NCBI GenBank assembly: GCA_020048595.1
Contig: JAIFMH010000172.1
Location: 1-7,600 of the forward strand
DNA: 7,600 nt
Direction of reading: 5' to 3'
Source of the DNA: Bacteroidota bacterium
GTDB taxonomy: Bacteria; Bacteroidota; Bacteroidia; Bacteroidales; UBA4417
The translations under genes and the position numbers were made by a program. Positions 1 through 7,089 of this stretch are shown here, one piece after another; position 1 is the first letter of the stretch, and the number at the start of each line of letters is the position of its first letter. The notes under the pieces were generated by a model. It did no database searches. It worked only from the letters and a program-made list of their open reading frames with translations, and was not told the origin of the DNA.

Positions 1-614
1 CCGGTTTTATTCAAATCACAAACCCGAAAATTAGGAGTAAACGTACAACCGGAGATGTTTGTAATCAAATTAATCCAATTGCCAAAGAATCCGCTGTTCT
101 GAAACTGAAACGATTTATTGGCATCTATATCAATCAAAACGTCTGAATTTCCGGTCTCTTCAATATCTAATACCGGATAGCAGGCTACTTCATAGGTTTT
201 CTGCGACAAATTGTTAAAATTAAAAATGCTGTTTTCACCCGAGCCGGTGATACTTCCTATCATATTTACAGAAGCGTCGCCAAAAGTAACCCTCGAATGT
301 GAGTATACTCCGACAGGTAAAGTATGATCTTTTACAGTAGCCGTTTTTCCATTGGTGTAGTCCAGTATATTATAACTGTTACCGGCAGTGTTACCCGATT
401 CGAAAACAGTTATATACTCTCCGGTTGAATTCTTAAATTCAATTTTTGTAATTCCAACATTAGCCTTCGAAACAAAATCGAAAGGGAAAGCCGCATCCGT
501 GAGTTTAACACTAACATCGCCGGCATTGTCGCTATCTTCCTTGTTGTCAGTACAGGAGGAAATAAATCCGGATAATAACATCAGGATAAAAAATCTTTTC
601 ATTGAGGTCTTCAT
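1..614 (-). CDS. DUF4382-like lipoprotein, C-terminus beyond window
   Basis: This partial gene starts at 614 and stays open for 204 codons to the left edge, so its C-terminus is missing. The N-terminus has a charged stretch (MKTSMKRFF), a hydrophobic core and a lipobox ending ISSC, with the lipidated Cys at residue 21, so a lipid-anchored envelope protein is expected. The residues after the Cys (TDNKED) are acidic with one Lys, which resembles the surface-export signals described for Bacteroidota lipoproteins; that part is inference. From about residue 33 the sequence VSVKLTDAAFPFDFV, followed by a VGITKIEF strand, matches the opening of the DUF4382 domain, a beta-rich family of unknown function common in Bacteroidota lipoproteins. 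Three later Cys (145, 190, 199) could form a disulfide. The Met at 602 is an alternative start giving MKRFF. No clear Shine-Dalgarno sequence is seen. Lipoprotein status is well supported; the DUF4382 match is from memory of the family motif. Confidence 0.8.
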   Translation of the reverse strand, partial: MKTSMKRFFILMLLSGFISSCTDNKEDSDNAGDVSVKLTDAAFPFDFVSKANVGITKIEFKNSTGEYITVFESGNTAGNSYNILDYTNGKTATVKDHTLPVGVYSHSRVTFGDASVNMIGSITGSGENSIFNFNNLSQKTYEVACYPVLDIEETGNSDVLIDIDANKSFQFQNSGFFGNWINLITNISGCTFTPNFRVCDLNKT

Positions 615-923
615 ATTCTATAGTTAGTGGGCTCCGAGGTTAAATTCTAGGTACTGATAATTTGTGGGCTTAAAAAAAAGTGATGGAAGTCGGAAGTCAG
701 AAGTCAGGAGATTCCATTAAAACATTTAATTTTATTAGTGTATATCCTATTAAAATTCTGCTTTACAGACTTTCCTTTTCTAAGGTATCACTACATCGGC
801 TTTTGAAATTCAGCCAGCTTTTGCCTTTTTTTGTAACTCAATTTAGCTTTGTGGAGTAAAGAAAATGATTGAACCCGTTAATCATTGCTTTAAAACGCTG
901 CAAAGATAAAACATTTTATAATC
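615..923. other. Non-coding stretch between lipoprotein gene and IS element
   Basis: About 310 bases, AT-rich, with no convincing gene on either strand. It must contain the 5' leader, and probably the promoter, of the minus-strand lipoprotein gene that starts at 614. I could not find a clean Bacteroidota -33/-7 promoter (TTTG then TAnnTTTG). It also holds a run of eight A (672-679) and the GGAAGTC microsatellite at 685-710. Its right end abuts the left terminal inverted repeat of the IS element. Confidence 0.5.
685..710. repeat. GGAAGTC heptamer microsatellite
   Basis: Two exact GGAAGTC copies (685-691, 692-698) are followed by AGAAGTC (699-705) and a partial AGGAG. The array is purine-rich on the plus strand. 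It lies in the probable leader or promoter region of the lipoprotein gene, roughly 70 to 95 bases before its start. I know of no protein that binds it, and it may be only slippage-prone simple sequence. Confidence 0.75.
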
Positions 924-948
924 ACTTATCTGCTTTACTCATGTAATA
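924..948 (+). repeat. Left terminal inverted repeat of the IS1595-family element
   Basis: This pairs with the reverse complement of 1922-1946 at 19 of 25 positions. The shared blocks are ACTTA, CTGCTT and TCATGTA. It is on the 3' side of the transposase gene. Similarity falls away immediately outside 924, which sets the proposed element end. Confidence 0.7.
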
Positions 949-953
949 TGAAT

Positions 954-1892
954 TTATTTTTTCATAATCATTTTTAGCGGCGATGGAGGCGACGTAACAG
1001 CTTGTTTTACAAGTTTATAAAACAACTTACCGCTTTGGGTTGATAATTTCTTATCAAAACGAAACGCAAATTCATCTAAATAAAAGGCTAAGTGTTTGGG
1101 TGAAATATTCCCCTGGTGAGTGCCATTTATCCATCTTTTTAAGCAGGAATCAACCATTTGCATGTGCGGTAATAACTCAGTTGAACCTGAACTGCATGCT
1201 TCCGGAGATGTATTGGAATGAATATAATTTTCAGAATCGGATAAAGGGTTTTCCTTATTCCAGCCCTTTGTAATGATGGTGCTTCCGTGTTCAATATTTT
1301 CTTCAATAAAACTGAGCATGTTATCACTGGCTTCACTTTCGATGCATTTAAACCGGACCCGGCCTATCTGAGTTCCCAAACATTCAGTAGCAACAACTAC
1401 GCGAGTTTTTTCAGAGTTTGCTTTGCTTGTTTTTACTTCTCCTTCCATATCCCCCATGTATTGCTTACATCCAATAGATATCTCATCAACTTCAATAACG
1501 CCCGATAATTTTTCGTTGCTGGTGCAAACCATAGTACGCCTGAGTTTATGCAACCATGCCCAGGCTGTTTCGTAACTTCCAAACCCCATAAATTCCTTGA
1601 AATTACTTGCGCTCACGCCCTTTTGTTGTTCGGCAACCCACCACATTACATGAAACCAAAGCAAGAGAGGTTTGCGTGTACCGTGAAAAATAGTGCCGGC
1701 AGTAACCGATACCTGATTCCCGCATTCGTAGCATTCAGCCACTTTTCGGTTGTTGAGATAATATTTAGGGCTTTTACACTTTGGGCAATAAAATCCATCA
1801 GGCCAGCGCAAAGCAAAAAGGTAATTCCAGCAATCCTCATCGGTTTTGAACCTGGCTAAAAATTCCTGAAAATTTGTTGGGTAATCTTCCAT
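954..1892 (-). CDS. IS1595-family transposase, likely catalytically degenerate
   Basis: A DDE-type transposase of 312 residues, about normal for IS1595 family members. An N-terminal zinc ribbon is formed by C36-x2-C39 and C54-x2-C57. The catalytic domain begins near residue 130 with GVIEVDE, giving the first acidic residue D136. The family-typical end is intact: LKRWINGTHQG (251-261), SPKHLAFYLDEFAFRF (264-279) and SGKLFYKLVKQAV (287-299). Two active-site positions look changed. The segment normally reading TDGW is TKGW, so K209 (codon AAG) replaces the second catalytic Asp. In LPHMQMV, Q245 stands where related proteins usually have His (LPRVHRV). The frame is uninterrupted, so missense decay rather than truncation is suggested. 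Family membership is very secure; inactivity is inferred from these residues. Confidence 0.93.
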   Translation of the reverse strand: MEDYPTNFQEFLARFKTDEDCWNYLFALRWPDGFYCPKCKSPKYYLNNRKVAECYECGNQVSVTAGTIFHGTRKPLLLWFHVMWWVAEQQKGVSASNFKEFMGFGSYETAWAWLHKLRRTMVCTSNEKLSGVIEVDEISIGCKQYMGDMEGEVKTSKANSEKTRVVVATECLGTQIGRVRFKCIESEASDNMLSFIEENIEHGSTIITKGWNKENPLSDSENYIHSNTSPEACSSGSTELLPHMQMVDSCLKRWINGTHQGNISPKHLAFYLDEFAFRFDKKLSTQSGKLFYKLVKQAVTSPPSPLKMIMKK

Positions 1893-1921
1893 CTCTGTTT
1901 TTTTTCAAAATTAGACTTTAA

Positions 1922-1946
1922 TCCTACATGAACGAAGCAGGTAAGT
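1922..1946 (-). repeat. Right terminal inverted repeat of the IS1595-family element
   Basis: Its reverse complement matches 924-948 at 19 of 25 positions. It lies 29 bases upstream of the transposase start. In this family the repeat next to the transposase 5' end often overlaps its promoter, but no clear promoter was identified here. Confidence 0.7.
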
Positions 1947-2091
1947 ACACATAGAAGTAATCTTCCATCAATAAAAAGAGAGCATGAAGAGTTGCACGTG
2001 GAATTTTAAAAGCCCAAACCTTACGAATTTAAAGCTATAATTACATTGAATCCAATCGATAAACGCTGTTTGAGAGCTTTTACGGATTCCC

Positions 2092-3096
2092 TTATTTTCT
2101 GTAAAAAACCTTCCCGGTAATCAACAATCCTGCAAATACAAAAACAGCAAAAATCAAACTACTGACAGAAAGCTGCATTCCACCCGAAAGTATATGACCG
2201 CTTGTGCATCCGTCGGCCATGCGCGCTCCGAAAATCAGGATAAATCCTCCTGCAAAGGCCCAAAGTATCCGCTTAACAGGCGATGTTCCTTTATATTTTT
2301 CCCAATTGCTGTAGATCAACTTTAGCTTAAATTCTTTCTTTACTATGGATATAATTAATGCGGATAAAAAGGCGCCAAACAGAAAAATCAATTCCCAATG
2401 TCCGGGTTTCTGAATTTTGGCGAAATAATCATTTTGAGTTAATCCTGTAAGCAGATCCGAAATATATGGATATGTTGTTGATGCTCCTATCGGCCTGTCG
2501 GCAGCAAAAGTTAAAAATGTTATAGCTTCTAAAATAGCAAGAGCAATACCGGCATACAACCACTTTAAATCTTTGGCCTTTTCTTTCTTATGCAGCAAAA
2601 ATGCAATCCAGATAAACAGTGCACCAAGCAGGATTGAACCCAGGTAGAAGAACAAAGTATTTCCCATAATTGAGAATAAGGAGACTTTTCCAAGATCAGG
2701 ACCTAATATCCCGTGCAGAGAAGGCAATAAAAGTGTATAAACCAATCCGCCAAGCAAACCGCCGATAATTCCAATCAACGCATCCACAGAGCCTTCGCCT
2801 AAGGAAACAGGTAGTGTTCCGGGGCAATATCCCAGGATGGCCATTCCCATTCCAAAAAGTAACCCGCCCACGATAATGCCGCCAACCAGCAACGGCTTTA
2901 TATGGTAGGAAGCGTAACCCAACCCTGTTTCGATACTCAGTAAAATAATGCCGACACCGATTGCGGCAGCGATGGCTTTGGCAACCGCAAAATTTTCGAG
3001 GGTTGCCAATCCACTGATGGTATTGAACCGGTTCAGTTTTGCATATTGCAAAGTAGCTCCGAACAAGAAACCTAAAACTAAAATTGTTAAAATCAT
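2092..3096 (-). CDS. YeeE/YedE-family thiosulfate/sulfur membrane transporter
   Basis: A 334-residue multi-spanning inner-membrane protein of the YeeE/YedE (TsuA, DUF395) family, whose characterised members import thiosulfate through a relay of conserved cysteines. Two family signatures are clear: LGYCPGTLP, with C91, and ADGCTSGHILSGG, with C297. Hydrophobic helices run from residue 1 to the end, broken by a charged cytoplasmic-type loop near 170-178 and another near 253-276. The third cysteine of characterised homologues, near residue 22, seems absent: the matching segment is LNRFNTISG, with N25. I recall this NTISG form in other Bacteroidota YeeE proteins, so it may be a subfamily trait. 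The gene follows a methyltransferase-like gene with a 15-base gap and has a strong ribosome binding site. Sulfur transport is family knowledge; the actual substrate (thiosulfate or another sulfur species) is not shown by the sequence. Confidence 0.9.
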   Translation of the reverse strand: MILTILVLGFLFGATLQYAKLNRFNTISGLATLENFAVAKAIAAAIGVGIILLSIETGLGYASYHIKPLLVGGIIVGGLLFGMGMAILGYCPGTLPVSLGEGSVDALIGIIGGLLGGLVYTLLLPSLHGILGPDLGKVSLFSIMGNTLFFYLGSILLGALFIWIAFLLHKKEKAKDLKWLYAGIALAILEAITFLTFAADRPIGASTTYPYISDLLTGLTQNDYFAKIQKPGHWELIFLFGAFLSALIISIVKKEFKLKLIYSNWEKYKGTSPVKRILWAFAGGFILIFGARMADGCTSGHILSGGMQLSVSSLIFAVFVFAGLLITGKVFYRK

Positions 3097-3100
3097 TTTG

Positions 3101-3109
3101 CCTCCTTTT
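3101..3109 (-). promoter_or_regulatory. Strong Shine-Dalgarno site before the YeeE-like gene
   Basis: On the minus strand AAAAGGAGG ends four bases before the ATG at 3096. It fixes that start. It stands out because other starts here (3627, 4671, 7428) are preceded only by A-rich sequence, as is usual in Bacteroidota. It may allow efficient reinitiation after the upstream methyltransferase-like gene, which ends at 3112. Confidence 0.8.
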
Positions 3110-3111
3110 AA

Positions 3112-3627
3112 TTAATTTTTGGGTACATCATTTAGCAGTTCTTTCAGGCATCCGGGTTTAAAACAAAACCAGGGCACTTGCTTTTTATAATCGAGATAAT
3201 GACTGCCAAATTTACAAACAGCTTCAGGTTCTTCGATGAATTTAATCATAATAATCATTAAAACTATTTCAGCAGGGGCGATAAGGAGTATAAAAGAAGG
3301 TGATCCAACCAAAAAAGCAATGCTCCATGGAAATAACAGCAATCCGAGGTGCATGGGATGCCGCATATATTTATAAACACCCTGATTTACAAGGACATTT
3401 GTTTCCATGCGTTTCAGTGTTCCCTTCCGGCCATATTTTGCAAGCGTACGGCCGGTGTTTTTACTGATCCGCATCACAAGTACCAGCAACATAATGCCAA
3501 AAGCAGCACTTATAGAATGAAAAACAATAATGGAATGAATGGAAGCAAACAAGATACCATCCAGGTAAAAACCCAGAAACACTCCACCAAAAATCATCAC
3601 TACCCAAACAAGAATCCTTACCATCAT
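3112..3627 (-). CDS. Isoprenylcysteine carboxylmethyltransferase-like membrane protein
   Basis: A 171-residue integral membrane protein with hydrophobic segments near 2-22, 32-52 and 96-131. It has the core signature of the ICMT/PEMT-like methyltransferase superfamily: GVYKYMRHPMHLG (83-95, with R89-H90-P91), a glutamate pair (E132, E133) after the last helix, and FGSHYLDYKKQVPWF (140-154). In characterised relatives these elements bind S-adenosylmethionine at the membrane face. Bacterial members have diverse and mostly unknown substrates, so isoprenylcysteine should not be assumed. The protein starts MM, so 3624 is an equally possible start; the leader is A-rich (TTTTTAAAACTAAA). It is the first gene of a likely two-gene operon with the YeeE-like transporter. 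The link to sulfur uptake is only contextual. Confidence 0.85.
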   Translation of the reverse strand: MMVRILVWVVMIFGGVFLGFYLDGILFASIHSIIVFHSISAAFGIMLLVLVMRISKNTGRTLAKYGRKGTLKRMETNVLVNQGVYKYMRHPMHLGLLLFPWSIAFLVGSPSFILLIAPAEIVLMIIMIKFIEEPEAVCKFGSHYLDYKKQVPWFCFKPGCLKELLNDVPKN

Positions 3628-3765
3628 TTTAGTTTTAAAAAATCATTTGAATACACATAGTATTGTTTATCAAATATTTAATTTAATGTAACCTTCGGAA
3701 AGTTCCACAATAGCATCAAAATTTGAAGTAAATATTACCCCTTTGCTTAAACATGGTTTGAAGGT

Positions 3766-3786
3766 AAAAAGCAATGCAAAGCATTG
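3766..3786 (-). terminator. Probable intrinsic terminator after the kinase gene
   Basis: Read on the minus strand, CAATGC-TTT-GCATTG forms a perfect 6-bp stem with a 3-base loop, followed by C and five T. It begins 10 bases past the kinase stop codon. The stem is short and not GC-rich, so efficiency is uncertain. Its position and T-tract suit termination between the kinase gene and the downstream methyltransferase/YeeE pair. Confidence 0.65.
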
Positions 3787-3795
3787 TGAAATGAA

Positions 3796-4671
3796 TCAAA
3801 ACACTTCATAACTGCTATCCGGCACAGGCGAACTTAAACGATTCAGGATGCGTTCGAGAAGAATACCTTCGTTTTGATCGTAGTCGTACCCTAAGGTAGC
3901 TCTTACTCCGCACGAAATAAAATGAACCGCTCTTTCCAATGCAATGGGCAAACTATCGCCCTGCAACAAAGCGCCGGTCATTACGCTTGTAAAACAATCG
4001 CCGGTTCCGGGAAAATCAGCTGGGATATAATTTATAGGAACTTTCCAGAAACGCGAGCTGTTTTTGTCGTAAGCTATCACCGACGAATTCTTCATTGAAG
4101 CATTATTCGGCACACCTGTAACAACCACTATTTGTGATCCCATATCTGCCAATCGCAAAATCCATTCTTTTATTTCCTCGTCCGTGATATTGAAATGATA
4201 CGGTTCATTCAATAACAGGGATGCCTCCGTTAGGTTGGGCGTTATGCAATCCGCTTTTTGAATCAATAAGCGCATTTCCGATACCATTTCCTGGTTAATG
4301 GGGCCATATGTTTTACCATTATCGCCAAGTACAGGGTCAACTACAACCAGCTGGTTTTGATTTTTAAACAGATCCATCATTCCACTTACAATATTAATCT
4401 GTTCGGGTGAGCCCAGAAATCCGCTATAAATGGCATCAAATGAAATATTCAAAGCTTTCCAATGATCGATGATAGGCTGCATATGTGCCGTAAGATCAGT
4501 AAAATGATACCCTTCGAACCTGCTGTGCGAAGATAAAACGGCTGTGGGCAAAGGACATACTTTTATTCCCATGGCCGAAAGGATAGGGATTACCACCGAA
4601 AGTGAAGTCCGGCCAAATCCGGATAAATCATGAATGGCAGCAATTTGTTTAACAGGTATTTGTGTTTTCAT
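3796..4671 (-). CDS. Pyridoxine/pyridoxamine kinase (ribokinase-like; PdxY/PdxK/ThiD type)
   Basis: A 291-residue cytoplasmic ATP-dependent kinase of the PfkB/ribokinase fold, expected to phosphorylate pyridoxal or pyridoxamine in vitamin B6 salvage. Conserved elements appear in order: AAIHDLSGFGRTSLSVVIPI (11-30), which shapes the substrate pocket; SGFLGSPEQ (83-91); VVDPVLGDNGK (110-120), which contacts phosphate and metal; TPNLTEA (144-150); VVVTGV (182-187); and the anion hole with catalytic Asp, PGTGD (221-225, D225). Length and motifs are normal for a pyridoxamine kinase. Hydroxymethylpyrimidine kinases (ThiD) share much of this pattern, and some proteins do both jobs, so no gene symbol is given. 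The start at 4671 follows an A-rich leader (CTGCTAAA). The gene sits 140 bases downstream of the TonB receptor stop, with a microsatellite between, and ends at a probable terminator, so it may be monocistronic. Confidence 0.88.
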   Translation of the reverse strand: MKTQIPVKQIAAIHDLSGFGRTSLSVVIPILSAMGIKVCPLPTAVLSSHSRFEGYHFTDLTAHMQPIIDHWKALNISFDAIYSGFLGSPEQINIVSGMMDLFKNQNQLVVVDPVLGDNGKTYGPINQEMVSEMRLLIQKADCITPNLTEASLLLNEPYHFNITDEEIKEWILRLADMGSQIVVVTGVPNNASMKNSSVIAYDKNSSRFWKVPINYIPADFPGTGDCFTSVMTGALLQGDSLPIALERAVHFISCGVRATLGYDYDQNEGILLERILNRLSSPVPDSSYEVF

Positions 4672-4702
4672 TTTAGCAGAATTAATTCATGGTTTACAAT
4701 TC

Positions 4703-4772
4703 CCATTTCTCTATTTTCCATTTCCCTATTTTCCATTTCTCCATTTCTCCATTTCCCCATTTCTCCATTTCA
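4703..4772. repeat. CCATTTCT-type microsatellite (AGAAATGG on minus strand)
   Basis: Two 15-base units (CCATTTCTCTATTTT and one variant, 4703-4732) are followed by five 8-base units (CCATTTCT with last-base variants, 4733-4772). On the coding strand this is a purine-rich run of GGAGAAATGG motifs, located 32 to 101 bases upstream of the kinase start, in its leader or promoter zone. Each unit contains ATG, so it creates spurious start codons. It could be slippage-prone; a regulatory role is speculative. Confidence 0.85.
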
Positions 4773-4811
4773 CATAGCCCAAACACAAGCTTTCATACTC
4801 CAGCAACCGTA

Positions 4812-7085
4812 TCATTTTATTGCAAATGGCATTTTTAAAGATACGGAAATATTCCGCCCCTGGTTGTAATAATTTAAAGGCTTTAATGTTGAAAGGTGAT
4901 CATAGTATTTTATATCGAAAAGATTATTTACCGAAATGCCAACAACAAGGGCTTGTTCAAAAACCATGATGTCGGTATTAAAACCAAGGCTCAGCAATGT
5001 GTAGCCGTTAGTTGCTGTTTCGTAAGGCGATGGAGTATCCTGTTTCAAAGCAGCAAGCGCGCTTAACGTTAAGGAAGGCTGCAATAAAAAGCCCAGTTTT
5101 TTTTGTCCGGCTCTTATTTCGTAGCGAAGCTTATGAGCAGGAATAAAAGGGAGGTAGTCCTCGTTTTCCTGTATACCGGTTACCGATGAATAAGTTCCTT
5201 CGATATGCAGCCAGGGAATAGCTTTCGGATGGAAATGAATACCTGCTTCGCCACCGAAGAGTGTAGCATTTGCCTGTAAAAAACGATAAATACCAACACC
5301 GGCAGTTGTAGTGTCAGTAGTTGGCGAAATAAAGATATAATCATTTATGTGGTTATAAAATCCGGCCAGGTCGAAAGAAAGAAATTCCCCGTGATAATGC
5401 ATGCTTGCATCGGCTTCAAAGGCATTTTCGGGCAATAAATCAGGATTTCCAATTTCGTATCTGTCGCCATGCATCCCGTTGGAAGTTAACTCAGATAGAT
5501 TGGGGACACGGAAAGCTTTTGCCAGGTTAACCCTAAGCATTATTTTTTCGTCAGGCTGCCAGGTAGCACCCACAGAGCCGTTGGTATTTGAAAAAACCTT
5601 TGACACGGGCGCATGATAACCGAATGTCCCTTCGGTTCCCATGGCAAACGTTTCAGTATCATACATATCGAACCGCAGCCCCCCTTGTACTTTAAGCTGT
5701 TTGGATAAAGTATAGTTTATCAGTCCTAAAAAGCCAATGTTATTAATATCTGCATCAGGCAAAAACTGAGAAGCACGGTTATTCAGGTTCCTGTTATTTT
5801 GCGACATGCCCTGTAAACCTACAATATATTCGGTATTGCCTTTGGAAGGGAAATACAGTTTTGATTCGTACGTAATTGTATTCAGGTTCATTTCAACAAA
5901 AGGAACATCCAATGTTGTACGAAGCTTTCGCAAAGCACTTTGATACGCCGCATTTATCTCCCATTTTAATTTACCAATATAGAGCGCATTTTGAAATGAA
6001 ATTAACTTATGCTCAAGATCCTGGTACCAGATTTCGTTTTTCCTGCCTTGCCCTGTTATCGCGGGTTTAACAGGAGGAACCGTCATACCCAGATTCTGCT
6101 TAAAGTAGTCGTAAAAAACTTTCGATGTGCCGATTTTACCGGTAAATCCAAGATTGGCGTTAAAAGTCATTTCGTTAAAGCGTGAATTCGGCACAAAATC
6201 GCCGCCACCCTGCAAATAATCAGCATGGGTTTTATTTCCAAAGCGGAAACCGCCAAACAGTTTTTTTGAAGTTCCTTTAACACCCAGACTATTATTCATC
6301 CCAAGCGTATTGGAATGCAATTGCATGCGATAGTCACCCATTATCTTTCCAGTGGGTGCGGGTTTCTCTTTAATAAAATTAAGCACGCCTCCTATTGCAT
6401 CCGAGCCATAAAGCAGGGAAGCAGGGCCTTTAATTATTTCAACTCTTTCCACATCGTTATCGTCAATGCCGAGCGGGTGGTTTTCGCTGTACTGATAGTT
6501 TTCCATTCGTACCCCGTTATTCATAACCAGAATATCATTCATCGACAGTCCCCGGATTACCGGCTTCGATACACCCTGTCCTTTTGATATCATATCAACA
6601 CCAGGAACTTTGGTTAAGGATTCCATAAAATTAGGAGTCCCCGATAGGGCAATAGTTTTGCTTTTAATCACATCAATCTTAACGGCATTTTCGTGTTGCG
6701 AACTCACATAACCCCCGGTTATAACCACCTGCTGTGTTTCAATAACGGCAACGGTTAACATCACATCAATTACGTTTTCGCCTTTCCGGATAGTAACTGT
6801 CCTGAGCTCGGTATTGAATCCCACAAATGAAAACTGAATTTTAATTTTGCCGGCGGGAATATCCCTGATTATATATTCGCCGGATTGATTGGCAGTAGTA
6901 CCTTTGTTGAGTTCGGGTAAAAATATGGTAGTTCCGTATAATGGCTGATTATTTATGTCGGTTACTTTGCCACTTACCTGGTTTTGAGCGTTTACTTTTA
7001 GAAAAAGAAACAGCACAAAGAAAACCAAAATGATAGTTTTCACTTTAGTACAAATTAATTTATAATACAAAAAATGGATTAACAT
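4812..7085 (-). CDS. TonB-dependent outer-membrane receptor, probable metal uptake
   Basis: A 757-residue outer-membrane receptor powered by TonB. A signal peptide ends at VNA (33), so the mature protein starts QNQ. A carboxypeptidase-regulatory-like domain covers about 36-110 (VSGKVTDINNQPLYG). A TonB-box-like VVITGG (120-125) precedes the plug at about 130-240, which includes SKPVIRGL (173-180), RVEIIKGPASLLYGSDAIGG (214-233) and the loop YSENHPLGID (199-208). The barrel has FRVPNLSEL (525-533), GDRYEIGNPDLLPE (540-553) and NNLFDIKYYDH (720-730), and ends at 757. Histidine pairs (HYH 563-565; HFH 617-619) and the adjacent His/Cys-rich protein favour a metal such as zinc or copper, as in ZnuD-like receptors. 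That substrate is inference; a siderophore or other ligand remains possible. The better start may be GTG at 7043 (codon 15, VKTIILVFF), which gives a conventional signal peptide after TACTAAA; ATG 7085 adds MLIHFLYYKLICTK. It lies 4 bases after the preceding gene. Confidence 0.93.
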   Translation of the reverse strand: MLIHFLYYKLICTKVKTIILVFFVLFLFLKVNAQNQVSGKVTDINNQPLYGTTIFLPELNKGTTANQSGEYIIRDIPAGKIKIQFSFVGFNTELRTVTIRKGENVIDVMLTVAVIETQQVVITGGYVSSQHENAVKIDVIKSKTIALSGTPNFMESLTKVPGVDMISKGQGVSKPVIRGLSMNDILVMNNGVRMENYQYSENHPLGIDDNDVERVEIIKGPASLLYGSDAIGGVLNFIKEKPAPTGKIMGDYRMQLHSNTLGMNNSLGVKGTSKKLFGGFRFGNKTHADYLQGGGDFVPNSRFNEMTFNANLGFTGKIGTSKVFYDYFKQNLGMTVPPVKPAITGQGRKNEIWYQDLEHKLISFQNALYIGKLKWEINAAYQSALRKLRTTLDVPFVEMNLNTITYESKLYFPSKGNTEYIVGLQGMSQNNRNLNNRASQFLPDADINNIGFLGLINYTLSKQLKVQGGLRFDMYDTETFAMGTEGTFGYHAPVSKVFSNTNGSVGATWQPDEKIMLRVNLAKAFRVPNLSELTSNGMHGDRYEIGNPDLLPENAFEADASMHYHGEFLSFDLAGFYNHINDYIFISPTTDTTTAGVGIYRFLQANATLFGGEAGIHFHPKAIPWLHIEGTYSSVTGIQENEDYLPFIPAHKLRYEIRAGQKKLGFLLQPSLTLSALAALKQDTPSPYETATNGYTLLSLGFNTDIMVFEQALVVGISVNNLFDIKYYDHLSTLKPLNYYNQGRNISVSLKMPFAIK

Positions 7086-7089
7086 CCGT

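Larger units (their letters stand above)
924..1946 (-). mobile_element. IS1595-family insertion sequence, probably inactive
   Basis: A 1023-base element bounded by imperfect 25-base terminal inverted repeats (924-948 and 1922-1946; 19 of 25 positions match). It carries a single transposase gene that fills nearly all of it: the stop is 5 bases from the left repeat and the start 29 bases from the right repeat. This size and compactness suit the IS1595 family. The eight bases outside each end (ttataatc on the left, acacatag on the right) do not match, so the 8-base target duplication usual for the family is absent. Substituted catalytic residues in the transposase also suggest an old, immobile copy. 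The exact ends are inferred from the repeats. Confidence 0.75.

Noticed and set aside
388..627. Plus-strand open frame of 79 codons
   Set aside because: It lies antisense over the lipoprotein gene, whose lipobox and domain motif are convincing, and it has no recognisable domain.
1040..1859. Several plus-strand and alternative-frame open frames of 64 to 103 codons
   Set aside because: All are shadows of the IS1595-family transposase, which has clear motifs throughout.
1947..2091. Possible terminator for the YeeE-like gene
   Set aside because: GAATCC and GGATTC arms exist, but they are about 30 bases apart with no T-tract, so no terminator is called.
3349..3660. Plus-strand open frame of 103 codons
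   Set aside because: It is antisense to the methyltransferase-like gene, and its His/Lys/Asn-rich translation shows no domain.
4703..4772. CRISPR-like array
   Set aside because: The units are 8 to 15 bases with no unique spacers, so this is a tandem microsatellite.
4630..4869. Plus-strand open frame with a repetitive Ser/Phe/Ile/Pro-rich product
   Set aside because: The repetitive translation is simply the CCATTTCT microsatellite read through. It also overlaps the ends of two real genes.
5401..6587. Three plus-strand open frames of 64 to 90 codons inside the receptor region
   Set aside because: They are antisense to a continuous, motif-rich TonB receptor frame.
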